Assembly (NCBI GenBank): GCA_019614645.1
Contig: JABWDB010000002.1
Span: 15,413,501-15,477,500 of the forward strand
Origin: Stratiolaelaps scimitus
Lineage: Eukaryota > Arthropoda > Arachnida > Mesostigmata > Laelapidae
Direction: 5' to 3'
Length of the DNA stretch: 64,000 nucleotides
Shown: positions 12,801 through 22,229 of the stretch, one piece after another
Position numbering within the stretch: the first letter of the stretch is position 1
Layout of the letters: every line of letters begins with the position of its first letter
Notes under the pieces: generated by a model
Seen by the model: the letters and a program-made list of their open reading frames with translations, nothing else
Told to the model about the DNA's origin: nothing
Database searches by the model: none
Translations under genes and position numbers: made by a program

Positions 12801-13060
12801 CAAAATCGTTATTGTTCTGTGTGCTTATTAGTACATTTATTTTATCAGACGTAATTTGAACTTACGCGTGATATGCACGTGTTTTGTGGCTCGCCTTTTA
12901 ATCCAAGGTTCTATCACTATTACCTTTCACTTAGCAAGCATTTTACAAGCATCTAGTTGTTGATCGCGCAGCTCCAATCGACTAGTCTTAGCGCGGAGCG
13001 TACGCTCGTTCCTGACTGACATTGGAGTTTTTCCGCTTCAGCAATACGCCCATTTCGGCA
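9850..13060. other. Non-coding stretch with hairpin and (TA)n tract
   Basis: No gene is seen. It holds the perfect hairpin at 10048-10108 (entered separately) and a (TA)n tract at about 11425-11441. Open frames are short and unremarkable. Confidence 0.55.
10048..10108. repeat. Perfect 25-bp inverted repeat (hairpin)
   Basis: Left arm 10048-10072 and right arm 10084-10108 are exact reverse complements, separated by 11 bases. Either strand could fold into a 25-bp stem. No terminal repeats or target-site duplication are evident. It could be a small palindromic insertion, a foldback element remnant or a small-RNA hairpin. The sequence alone does not decide. Confidence 0.9.
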
Positions 13061-13069
13061 GTAGTTGCA

Positions 13070-13297
13070 CTAAGAGAAGGTACTATGCAAAACGGAGCTG
13101 TCAGCTATATCTTCCTCGTCAACCTTCGTTCGCGTCCCAATTCCGAAGTAAATTCTACCACCGACTGCTCCATCGATTTCAGCCGCCCAGCTCGCACGGT
13201 CATTGTCTGCCGGGAGAGGCTGGGAGGGCGTATTCCCGTCATTGAGCAGCGCTTTCATTCCACCCGAAGTGGGTTGGGACTCGTTTTCCGCAGGCAG
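13070..13297 (-). CDS. Possible coding exon, product unknown
   Basis: On the minus strand a pyrimidine-rich run (CTTCCCTTTTGCCTAG) forms a strong acceptor, with its AG at 13298-13299. The frame that opens right after it stays open for about 75 codons to a TAG at 13070-13072. The peptide is mixed and hydrophilic with an acidic patch (KVDEEDIAD) and is not one I recognise. Two cautions apply: the plus strand is open over the same bases (13022-13321) and also has an acceptor ending at 13041, and no poly(A) signal is obvious after the stop. This is a plausible exon rather than a demonstrated one. Confidence 0.25.
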   Translation of the reverse strand: MPAENESQPTSGGMKALLNDGNTPSQPLPADNDRASWAAEIDGAVGGRIYFGIGTRTKVDEEDIADSSVLHSTFS

Positions 13298-15455
13298 CTA
13301 GGCAAAAGGGAAGTCGTCTAAGGCTCACCAAACTGAAAAAGTAGACTGCTAGTTTCGAGCACTATTCCATGCGAGGAAGAAGCCGTTCGGATGGAAATGT
13401 GGAATCCCACATTTATACTACACGGTGGCGGCTGGCCGTTAGATCAAATTGTCCTTGTCAGCTCGCACTTTCTCATATATTTCGACAGCTCTGAGTCAAA
13501 TTCGATTCCCAACTACCCAGCTATGCAGTGAGCAGGTTTTGCTCCCAGTTCGTCCCTTTCCCTCTACCCTTCATAAGCGCCTCGACACTTCCCTTCTTAG
13601 AACCGTAGGAAATCTGTGACTAGTATTAAAATCGAATAACAAGGCTCGTTCTGTCAGTACAATCGCTCGAGAGCAGCCATCACCTGCTGGCTCATGCTGT
13701 TTTTCATTACGGTCGCTTAGTTATATCGGACTCGGTGAAAGCTGCATCAAATAACAACCAGATACCTGCTTACATGCACCCACTACTGGTCATGTGGAAG
13801 TCTCCGGTCTTATCAATAGAGCTGAAAGTTTCTGGCCTTGTAAAAGTGTTTCCCCCGAATACTTGCACCCTTTAGCATGCGTATGCATATGCGACTATAC
13901 TTTAGCATGCTTTCTCTATCTGTTGTGCCTTCAGTCACTCAGCCACGGATAACTAGCTCATAAGAGTGTCGTAGTGATTATATGGGCTTGCAGGCTACTA
14001 CACTTACTTCAAGTTGCTTAACCTCCCCTTGCCTGTTTCTGCTACTGATTATAATTATATTATCTGGCTTCTGGCTTCGTGTCTCCAAATGCTTCTAAGC
14101 TCGCCTCTGAAAAAGCTAGTCCAACTGTAGGAACACTTGGAGGAATGTATATCATATACAATACCATGTACGCCTCCATATCCCTCAGTTGTTCTCACGT
14201 CGTAAAGGCACACGAGCAAGAGGCTTAACCCGAACTCTACTGCATCACTCGGGCGCTACGACTCCGGTGAATTTAAATTTAGAGAACTCACCTTTACGAT
14301 GTCGGCCTAAGAATTTCATTTAAAATTACAACACCCATACATTGTATCCGTATGCTAGAACTCCCGTGTAGACCTTGTCCTTGGTTGGCCTTACATCGCG
14401 AACTGTTTTGTCACTATATTCTTTTGGTGAACTGTTTTCCTACATAGCGAGAGAAAGTAAGGATACAGAAAAAGAGTTAACTCATTAGTTGTTGCTCTAA
14501 GGCCTTTCTAGCGGCTCGGCAACTGCAAGCTTGAAGCCAATGTCCTGCGGCGCAAGAGTGCAGCAGCGAGGGATAAACAGCTTTCCCAGAGTGTCGACCC
14601 CGGACACCATACGGCTGCTACACTCCGTGTTATTTGAGCTCTCGGAGCAGAGGGCCCAAAAAGCAGTTGCCCCTGTCCTGCGCGCCTGCTCTGAGCTCGT
14701 CTGACCTCCCTTGCAACGTCCCCTTTACCATCGGGTAGATGTGAAGTAGCGGCAAACAATGGCATAGCCGTGGACCCTGGGTCGGGAGTCCCGCGGGCGC
14801 TAAGGGTATCCTTTCTGGTGAGCATGCTGGTTGGTCGCCTGGCTTGCCTGGGAACCTTGGGCCGTGAAAATAGCTCGGGTCGATTAGAGGCTGGTCGGTG
14901 GACAGGGCTGAATTTAACTTTTAATGAGGAACACCACTACATTCGACTCCTTTTTTGTGGTCCGTCTTCCAGCAAAACGGCACACCGTTGTTAACGCCGC
15001 TGCACCAGCTGCCCTAGGTTCAATGTACCGATATACTATGCTGTTTTGTGCGCCGAGCATAATCTCCTCGAACAAGTCTGTATGGCTGCCAGGGTGCCCG
15101 TGCCTACACGACAGTGTCTACATGACACCAATTGTCTAGCAAGGGGTGTCGAAGATGCGCACTGCGTGCACAATAAACATGTACCCACAATTTTACTATC
15201 AGGGGAAACTTCAAAAAAATGTGAGGCCTAGTTGAACGAAATCCGAATTTGTCAAGTGTCCGTTGTAGTTGGAAAATGTGAATCGTCTTAGATTGATTCG
15301 AAAATGTACGTCAATCATTAAGTGCTGGTTTAGTCAGGTATTTCATATATCCAACTGTCTGTTTACTATTAGTTAGTTGCCTCGCTACCTGTGTACATAA
15401 AAATACTGAGTAGCGCATAGAAATGAATATTTTGATATCATGTGTATACCAATAC

Positions 15456-15480
15456 ATATATATATATATATATATATATA
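15456..15480. repeat. (AT)n microsatellite
   Basis: About twelve AT units. Confidence 0.9.
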
Positions 15481-18400
15481 GCAGTAGCTCTGGCAGATGA
15501 CGACGACGAAAGCTCTTGAGAACGAGCCTAATGTCTACCCAGTTACGGAACTTGGTAGTGCTGCTCGAGTGTGGTACTCGAGTTAGTTTTGTCAGCGGCC
15601 GAGCACCAACCACGTTTTCGTGACCGATCATCGTTAGCCGGGCGGAACACGAACGTCAAACGAACGAGACGGCTTCATGAGGAAAAAGTGAGGAACTACA
15701 CAACAAAGGCATCATCTACCCCATCTACGACCACCGGTGAGAGCAGCATCATTGTAGCGATACGGAGGCCAGAAACTAAGGCGAATCAGGGACTTTACGA
15801 GCGACAGACGGGAGGAAGACAGCGCGTTGCTTCGTTCAACAATGGATAAGAAATGGCAGGCTTACTTTCCTCGTTCATTTTGCGCTGCGGGTGTAGAGGT
15901 GATGCCAGATGACTCTGATGAAAGCTGAGGGACTCCGTCCCGCCCTCGAACCTCCTCGACTAGGTTTGTGCTGTATGCTATTCGCAAATGGTACGCACGT
16001 TAAGGCCTAGCACCGCACGCAATGCCTGCGTAAACATATATGCGAGGGCAGAGCCTACCGTCGAGCGAAACCTTCCGCTGATGCTGTCCGTTATCCTCTT
16101 TATAAATACAGATTTAGATATATCTATGAAATACGTAGATGTTGGAAGATATTTAAGTGAAAACATATTGAGTAGCGTAGATTCGAAGAGAATCAGAAAC
16201 TGTTCAGAAATAGGTACCTTAAAGGATGACCGTGTTTGTCTATAACCTATACCTAATCCCACTGTCCGACATATCATGAAATTATTAATTTCATTATTTA
16301 CTCTAGAGTTTATCCTCCACTTTGTAACAACGTATACATTAGTACAATCTGAATCATAGCTAATGAAATCTGGCTGCATGTTCTTGCTTGTTGATTTCCC
16401 ACTGCGGAATCCAGACTGAATGACATATGCTTCACTGATTGACTGAATGACAGTTTACGCTCTGCAATATATACCTAATAATTATGGGCATTAACGAAAT
16501 TCTCTAACACGGCATACGCTATAGTCTATCGGTAACGCTCGTTGCCTTGAGACGTCAGAGGTGGGAGCACACTGACCAATACGGGCCTGCACTCCCGGTT
16601 TAGGACTATCCCCATATTGAGAGCAACTTCTCCTATTGATCTCAGGATATTTAACAGCACGGATCGCCAAGCTAGCCGTTTCCATCAGGCGTCTTAGCGG
16701 CCGGATCGCAATACGCTCCTGTGCTTGATGCTCGCTAACACCTATCTGCGACGTGAGAAGGCCCCACGCTAATCGGGGCTATATATTTCGATTTGTGAGC
16801 TCTACTTTCCCTCGGTTCTCTCTCGGTTGTGGTATTTAAGCCGACGACCGGCCACGCTCAGGGCGTGGGCGTGCCGGCGGAGCACTAGCATCTAAACAAT
16901 AGCTTCCCCATTGAGGTTTATCGGTGGCTTTCTTAACCCCTCGATAGTTTCGAGCCTTTCTATGTCTCGCTTTGTTCGGTGAGCCTGTACCTTCGAATGA
17001 TATCGTCTGGCGGGAAAGAATCCCAAACACTTCTGGATACCGAAGTCCCGATGTTCTTGTTGCAGAGCGAGAGCAAGACACAGCCCTTAAGTGCAAATCT
17101 CGGTTAAGCAGAAGGAGTTCTGTTTCAATTCCTCACCGCCCGGTAGCCGCCAAATGAAAATGAAGTACTTCTCTCAAATCGGACATAACGTTAAGGATTG
17201 CCACGTATCCAAGGCTGTAATAGGTAAACTGTAGCCGATCTTGCTTCGATATTTTAGCCTTAGGGAGAACGCCGCCGTGGCTTCCGTTTCCCTGCAGTCA
17301 CCTTGGATTCCACTTCCATGTAGACCCAGCAGTGACTACCTTCTCACGATCCTGAAGGTTTTGCTAAGCTTCTCTACCACCATGACTCGTTATGAGGCAT
17401 ATTAGCTTTATTTGAAATATTTGGCTGTCTGCGGCAATAACTGCCCGGTACATCGGTGTGAAATTTCCGCTAAGCTTTATTGCAAATATGCTACCATAAT
17501 GAACCGAAATTGTCTCATGCCATAAACAGGTCTCTCGACTTATACTTCCCGTGGTCTGTGATGATGGAGAGAGAACGCTCGTCAAATCCAGCCATTCAAT
17601 GAAAATGAACCGTCGGGTACGCCCGAAAAGCGACGAAAGCGAGTCGGGACGACACACGACGTACAGTAAAGAGACCTGATTTCTCTAGGACGATCCTACT
17701 CATAAGGGGTGTGCTGGGGCTCGGGAGGGGTCACAGCGCTGCGTGTGGCTGCGGCGCCGGCATCCTGTTAGATTTAAATGATATCGGAGTTGCGTCCGGA
17801 AGTCGCCAGCTCTGAAGCTAGCTAGGTAACGAGCACTGCGATGTTACCATGGCTGCTCCTTCTGTACTGTGAAGTGTGCGCTTATTAAGGGTTGCTAAGA
17901 GAGGATTCTATTCACAAAGGTTCGTTCACCCAGCTAGCTATTTATAATGATAGCAGGGAACGGTGGAGGGTGGAGGAAGGATACAGGCGCAACCGCAAAC
18001 GTTTGGTTTACAAAAAGTAGGTTGACAGTTACAGATATGAAATGTGGTTAACTTCACGTCGTCGTGTGTGAATGTCTGTCGTTGCTTGTTTTAACAAAAT
18101 GTTTGTCTATCGTTTCGTCAAACGACTACGCGTGTTTTGCCAACGGTTATGAATTACACAGAATAGTTCGATTGTGAACAATTAAAAACGCTCGAAGCTT
18201 TCTCTGCAAGGTTCGACACAAAGGTGTCTTATGGCAACATTCAGGCTGAACTAGACTATTGATTATTGCCTTGTGGAAAATGCGACGGGAGAGTAATGGC
18301 CTGTTCAGCGCCTACCCCGTCGATTGTATAATAATTTGAACGAGGTCTGTTTTCGCCCGTTTTTTTTTGGTAAACTTAAAATAATATTAATAAACTTCAT

Positions 18401-18591
18401 AATACTAATAACTTTGTTGACACACCTGCAGATGCAACGCTGCTGTGAATCAAGCTTGTCCTGTGGGATTTGCACCGAAGATCGTAGTTCCAGCCTCCCA
18501 ATGTTGTCCCTATGCTATCCCGGTGATCAACACTTATGGTGGTGCAAGACAAATTTCGCATATATTTGCTCGACTACGCAGCAGAGATCCC

Positions 18592-18665
18592 TATATATAT
18601 ATATATATATCCGTCACTATGACGGACACTCCGTTCAGCAAACTGGACTATATATATATATATAT
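18592..18665. repeat. Twin (TA)n tracts around a small dyad
   Basis: (TA)n at 18592-18610 and again at 18649-18665. Between them lies a 6-bp dyad (CCGTCA...TGACGG, 18611-18625). The two AT tracts can pair with each other, so the whole unit can fold. Confidence 0.85.
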
Positions 18666-20514
18666 TGTAATCCGCGCGACATCGCAGCAGTTCGTTGCAC
18701 ATAGAGGTGACAATGCGCCACGCTCTCCATGGGAAGAGAACATTAAATTTTAACGAGGGATGAAGGCATCCCTTGAGCGACCCCCACCTCTTGCTATTCT
18801 ATCTACTCTCTGTTTACGTTGTTAATGAATGAATTATGCACAATACATTATTATTACTATTATTATTGCTCTTATATAAATATTCTCATGAAGTAACAGC
18901 TTGTGGGATATATAAAGAAAGGACAACAATAAAACAGCATTGTTTCGTATCACCCAAGCATCCCCCGTTTCGTCTTAGCAGAGCTAAAGGATGGAGAAAG
19001 AGGAACTGTTGGGCAGGATGAAACAGTTTGCTGTTGTAGTGCTCGTTTGCGTGGATGCAATTTGGGAAGAGTTGCAAATATGTAATACCAGCATGGACTC
19101 CACCCAAGCGAGGGTCTAAAGTGACATGAGATCATTTTCGCTGGATGGTGCCGTCGTCATCTGGTCTATTCTTGTTGTATTTCCATTATACTTATTTGAG
19201 ATATTGAACTGCTTGCCGGGCTCGGCGCTGTGCAACATAGGAGAATCAGTTAATGCTTGTTAAGCACACAAATTATACCTTGGTGCTTTTTCTCATGAAC
19301 CATTAAACTGTTTTTCGAGCTGACCCTCAGCTGTTCCCCTATCTGACAGGCCTCAGCTCCTAACCTTTTTTAGGTACTACTCATGAACCATTAACAAAAA
19401 GTAACACAGGGGATGATCAATTCCGAGAGACTACATGCTTCCAAGTTGAACCGCGCTGAACCTTCCCAAGGGGTGAACGCTCTTTGCATTCAGATAAAGC
19501 CTTGCAGTGTTTCCTATTTTAGATTGGAATTCAACAGCACAGGACAGTTGCTGTTTTGCTGTACTAATTTCAGAGTACACGAACGCTATACGTTTCAAGT
19601 GGCCCTCCAATCTGCAGTTATCTTGTTCTTACTTGCCCTTAGGATATCCCCACACTTTCGTATCTAATATAGCTTTGCCAATTATCATGTCACCACAGGC
19701 AACGACAAGCAAGATCGGACCGGATCATTGCTCTTTTTGTTGTGTACGCCGTCGTATTAGCTATTATATAATATCAATTAGTTTGCCCATCTTTCTATCC
19801 GATCTACCGCGAGAATTCACATTTGTTTCAAGTCAAAGTTTTCATTACCTACGTCGCTACATTCACCATCAGGGTGCGTTGGTGAACACCCCATCTTCGA
19901 GATCAAAGTGAAATATTATTATGGTTAATTATACAGTCAATATGGAATCCGCATGTTTATACAACTTCCACAGATGGCCAAATAAACATGTTTACCTCTA
20001 ACATATAATTGTTGACCAGTTCAGGTCGCTCCCCATTATGTTGACCGCCCTCTTTTGAGGACGGGAATTGTATAATTGATTTAATCGATTTTTTTTACTA
20101 TTAGACATGTAGCTTGTGTCCATCATCACCCAGCTTTGTATGTGTTAATTTTCTACTATTTTCTACAATTTCAATTATCGCCATTTGGCTGGATCATCCA
20201 CCTTTATGATGTCGGTGCTCGGCCTGGCCGGGTCTAATAACTGGGTATATTCGTTGTCCGATTACTTGCACATCACTGAAGGCAGGATTGACATTCTCAG
20301 GAAACGTCTCGTTTTTCTCAGGAAAGTCATATACAAGGTCAAAAAGAATTCTGACATAATATCTATCTGCGACGTAGTGGATTATAATGATAATGTCGAA
20401 GCTACGCAGGTCCATAGGTCTGTAAACATTTCCGAGGATCATCCGTCATCGAGCCCTTTGGTGGCGCGGTGCATTCATGTGCGTATTGTAATCGGAGGAG
20501 ACACGTAGGTACAT

Positions 20515-20629
20515 TGATTCGACCTCCACCGGTGCGTATATGCTTTTAAGGGTTTCGTCTTATGAAGCGATGCCGAGAGCAGTAGCGTGTACCCAAAATG
20601 TTGGCTGAGAATCAACCCGGAAAATTTCC
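20515..20629 (-). repeat. Dispersed repeat, copy 1
   Basis: This segment aligns, in the same orientation, with 51402-51513. Shared blocks, read on the plus strand, include GTTTC(A/G)T, ATGCCGA(A/G)AGCAGT, AAATGTTGGCTG and CCCGGAAAA, in the same order and at similar spacing. The match was found by eye. Strand is given as minus because in the other copy the minus strand carries a B-box-like GGGTTCAAGCC at the end of the element. It is likely an old short interspersed element, family unknown. Confidence 0.65.
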
Positions 20630-20639
20630 TTCGCTTTGG

Positions 20640-21270
20640 GCCATCCGCCACAGAACTCAATTGTTTTACGCTATTCTCTTGTCTGTTATGGAGAGAATAC
20701 TCAGTTGTTTTCTAGAAGCCGAATCACCGCGCTCACTCTGAGTGAAGAGTGAGCAAGCGACACTAGATTCATTCAAGGAGGACACCACTCTTTGGACGCT
20801 CGCGAAAACAAAGCTCCGGTGCTTAATACTGAACGATTCATAATTCGATCAACAGGAAATGCGGGAACACCTAGAAGCTAAAACTAACGATGGAACCTAT
20901 GAACATAGAGAGACCTTTATTCCAATCTATGCCTGCTACAGACTTTGCAAAAGAATAATGATACCATGAGATCGATCCGTCAGTGACATAACAATTTATT
21001 CTCTAAACGCATGTTATTGGCTGCTCCTGGATCCACCATGGGGTGCTTTCGATTATACCATTACAATTGCCGAGACAGCCAGGGTAAAAGACTTGCTAAT
21101 CAACGGGTCCTTATGATAGACTATTTTTGCGATATTCTATTTCATGCATATTAGAAGTACATATGTGTTTATTCTATGTTATTGTGTGTCTTATATATGC
21201 AATAATTAGTGACGCAGTTGGGGGCAGGTGAGGTTGAGGCCGCGATGATCTAATTTCCCAAAAACGGAAG
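20640..21270. other. AT-rich spacer, no gene seen
   Basis: Nothing recognisable except the start of the duplicated DNA that flanks the tRNA-Leu cluster, from about 21130. Confidence 0.5.
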
Positions 21271-21280
21271 TCGCCCTTCA

Positions 21281-21311
21281 AAACGCAAGTCACCAAAGGC
21301 AGCGATGAACC
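21281..21311 (+). promoter_or_regulatory. Conserved block upstream of tRNA-Leu copy 1
   Basis: A block of the form AAACGCAAGTCAC...GATGAACC. It recurs upstream of copy 2 (21720-21750) and copy 3 (22072-22102), ending 15-30 bases before each tRNA. It may be a retained 5' flanking element for RNA polymerase III or simply shared ancestry. Confidence 0.45.
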
Positions 21312-21340
21312 GAGGTCTGCCGAGGTCTGCCTAATCGCAA

Positions 21341-21424
21341 GTCAGGATGGCCGAGCGGTCTAAGGCGCTGCGTTCAGGTCGCAGTCCGGTCTTCCGGGCG
21401 TGGGTTCGAATCCCACTTCTGACA
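21341..21424 (+). tRNA. tRNA-Leu (CAG anticodon), copy 1
   Basis: An 84-nt type II tRNA. The acceptor stem GTCAGGA pairs with TTCTGAC, followed by discriminator A at 21424. The anticodon stem CTGCG/CGCAG (21368-21372, 21380-21384) holds loop TTCAGGT with anticodon CAG at 21375-21377, reading CUG codons. The variable region (21385-21399) forms a CCGG/CCGG stem, as expected for leucine. The T stem GTGGG/CCCAC flanks TTCGAAT. The A and B boxes are intact, no intron is present and seven T residues at 21429-21435 give a polymerase III terminator. It is identical to copy 3 at 22122-22205. No CCA is encoded, as expected for a nuclear eukaryotic gene. Confidence 0.98.
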
Positions 21425-21428
21425 TCTC

Positions 21429-21435
21429 TTTTTTT
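21429..21435 (+). terminator. RNA polymerase III T-run
   Basis: Seven T residues starting four bases after the tRNA. Confidence 0.85.
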
Positions 21436-21764
21436 GGTCGGTACCTGCTTTGCAAACATGATGAAACGACAGTAATAGTTATTGGGCAACAGAAATCGAA
21501 TATTTTATTTCATGTCAAATATTGGTTATGATTGTGCGTCTTAGAACATACAATAATTAGGCAAGGAGTCGAGGACAGGGTATCAGGCCGGGGCCGTCAC
21601 TGGACGAATCCATTATTTATGCTTATAAAAAGGCCAGCTATGTAGTATCTAGTGCTTCGGATACACATATGTTTTATGTATTTTTTTATTTGTTATTTCA
21701 TACATAGAAGATGATCCATAAACGCAAGTCACTGGGGAGAAAAATGAACCAGAGAGCAGCGAAA

Positions 21765-21839
21765 GCCAAGACGGCCGAGTGGTCCAAGGCGCTGCGTTCA
21801 GGTCTCAGTCCGGTGTGAGTTCGAATCTCACTTTTGACA
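21765..21839 (+). pseudogene. tRNA-Leu(CAG)-like copy 2, shortened variable arm
   Basis: A 75-nt relative of the two flanking tRNA-Leu genes. The anticodon CAG (21799-21801) is kept in loop TTCAGGT. The variable region is only 6 nt (21809-21814) against 15 in the intact copies, so the long leucine arm is gone. The acceptor stem has a mismatch at pair 2 and the anticodon stem has one mismatch. The T stem, by contrast, carries two changes that preserve pairing (GTGAG with CTCAC instead of GTGGG with CCCAC). A T5 terminator follows at 21848-21852. Loss of the variable arm and the broken pairs argue for a pseudogene; the paired T-stem change and terminator leave some doubt. Confidence 0.75.
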
Positions 21840-21966
21840 GCGATATGTTTTTCGCCGGCAGCTATCACCCAAATGTGATGGAAGGACAGTAATTATTATT
21901 ACTTTTCCAAAAAAAAACACGAATCTTTGTTATATGCTATGTCGGATATTGATTTTGCCAAATATA

Positions 21967-22075
21967 TTTTAAAACTTTGAATAAAAAAGGTTTTTTTTGG
22001 AACACACTGTAAAAAACGTACGCATCAGTGGGTTCCAAATCAAAACAAAACATTTTTTATTCAAAGTTTTTAAAT
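21967..22075. repeat. 109-bp imperfect hairpin beside tRNA copy 3
   Basis: The left arm at 21968-21988 pairs with the right arm at about 22053-22074, exact for 18 bases and continuing past one extra T. An inner pair of 11-base blocks (21999-22009 with 22026-22036) matches at 10 of 11. The loop is about 16 bases. It ends inside the conserved block upstream of tRNA copy 3 and is absent from the other two tRNA units. It could be a small foldback (MITE-like) insertion. Confidence 0.75.
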
Positions 22076-22121
22076 TCAAGTCTCTGAAGAGAACAATGAA
22101 CCAAGAAGGTTATGAGGGCAA

Positions 22122-22205
22122 GTCAGGATGGCCGAGCGGTCTAAGGCGCTGCGTTCAGGTCGCAGTCCGGTCTTCCGGGCGTGGGTTCGAATCCCACTTC
22201 TGACA
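22122..22205 (+). tRNA. tRNA-Leu (CAG anticodon), copy 3
   Basis: The 84-nt gene is base-for-base identical to the copy at 21341-21424: acceptor stem with discriminator A at 22205, long variable arm, anticodon CAG at 22156-22158 and an intact TTCGAAT T loop. A five-T terminator lies at 22214-22218. Identity over 84 bases, while the flanks have diverged strongly, indicates selection or gene conversion on the tRNA body, so both full copies are probably functional. Confidence 0.98.
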
Positions 22206-22213
22206 TGGGTGTA

Positions 22214-22218
22214 TTTTT
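22214..22218 (+). terminator. RNA polymerase III T-run
   Basis: Five T residues starting nine bases after the tRNA. Confidence 0.75.
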
Positions 22219-22229
22219 GTTGACAATGA

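Larger units (their letters stand above)
13330..20500. other. Non-coding stretch, no gene seen
   Basis: Mostly AT-moderate DNA with chance-length frames on both strands. It includes a GC-richer patch at 14.5-15.0 kb, an (AT)n tract at 15456-15480 and paired (TA)n tracts at 18592-18665. A minus-strand frame at 17364-17657 and a plus-strand frame at 20185-20508 were read and match nothing. Confidence 0.5.

Noticed and set aside
18324..18753. 126- and 102-codon plus frames
   Set aside because: Both are stretched by the twin (TA)n tracts.
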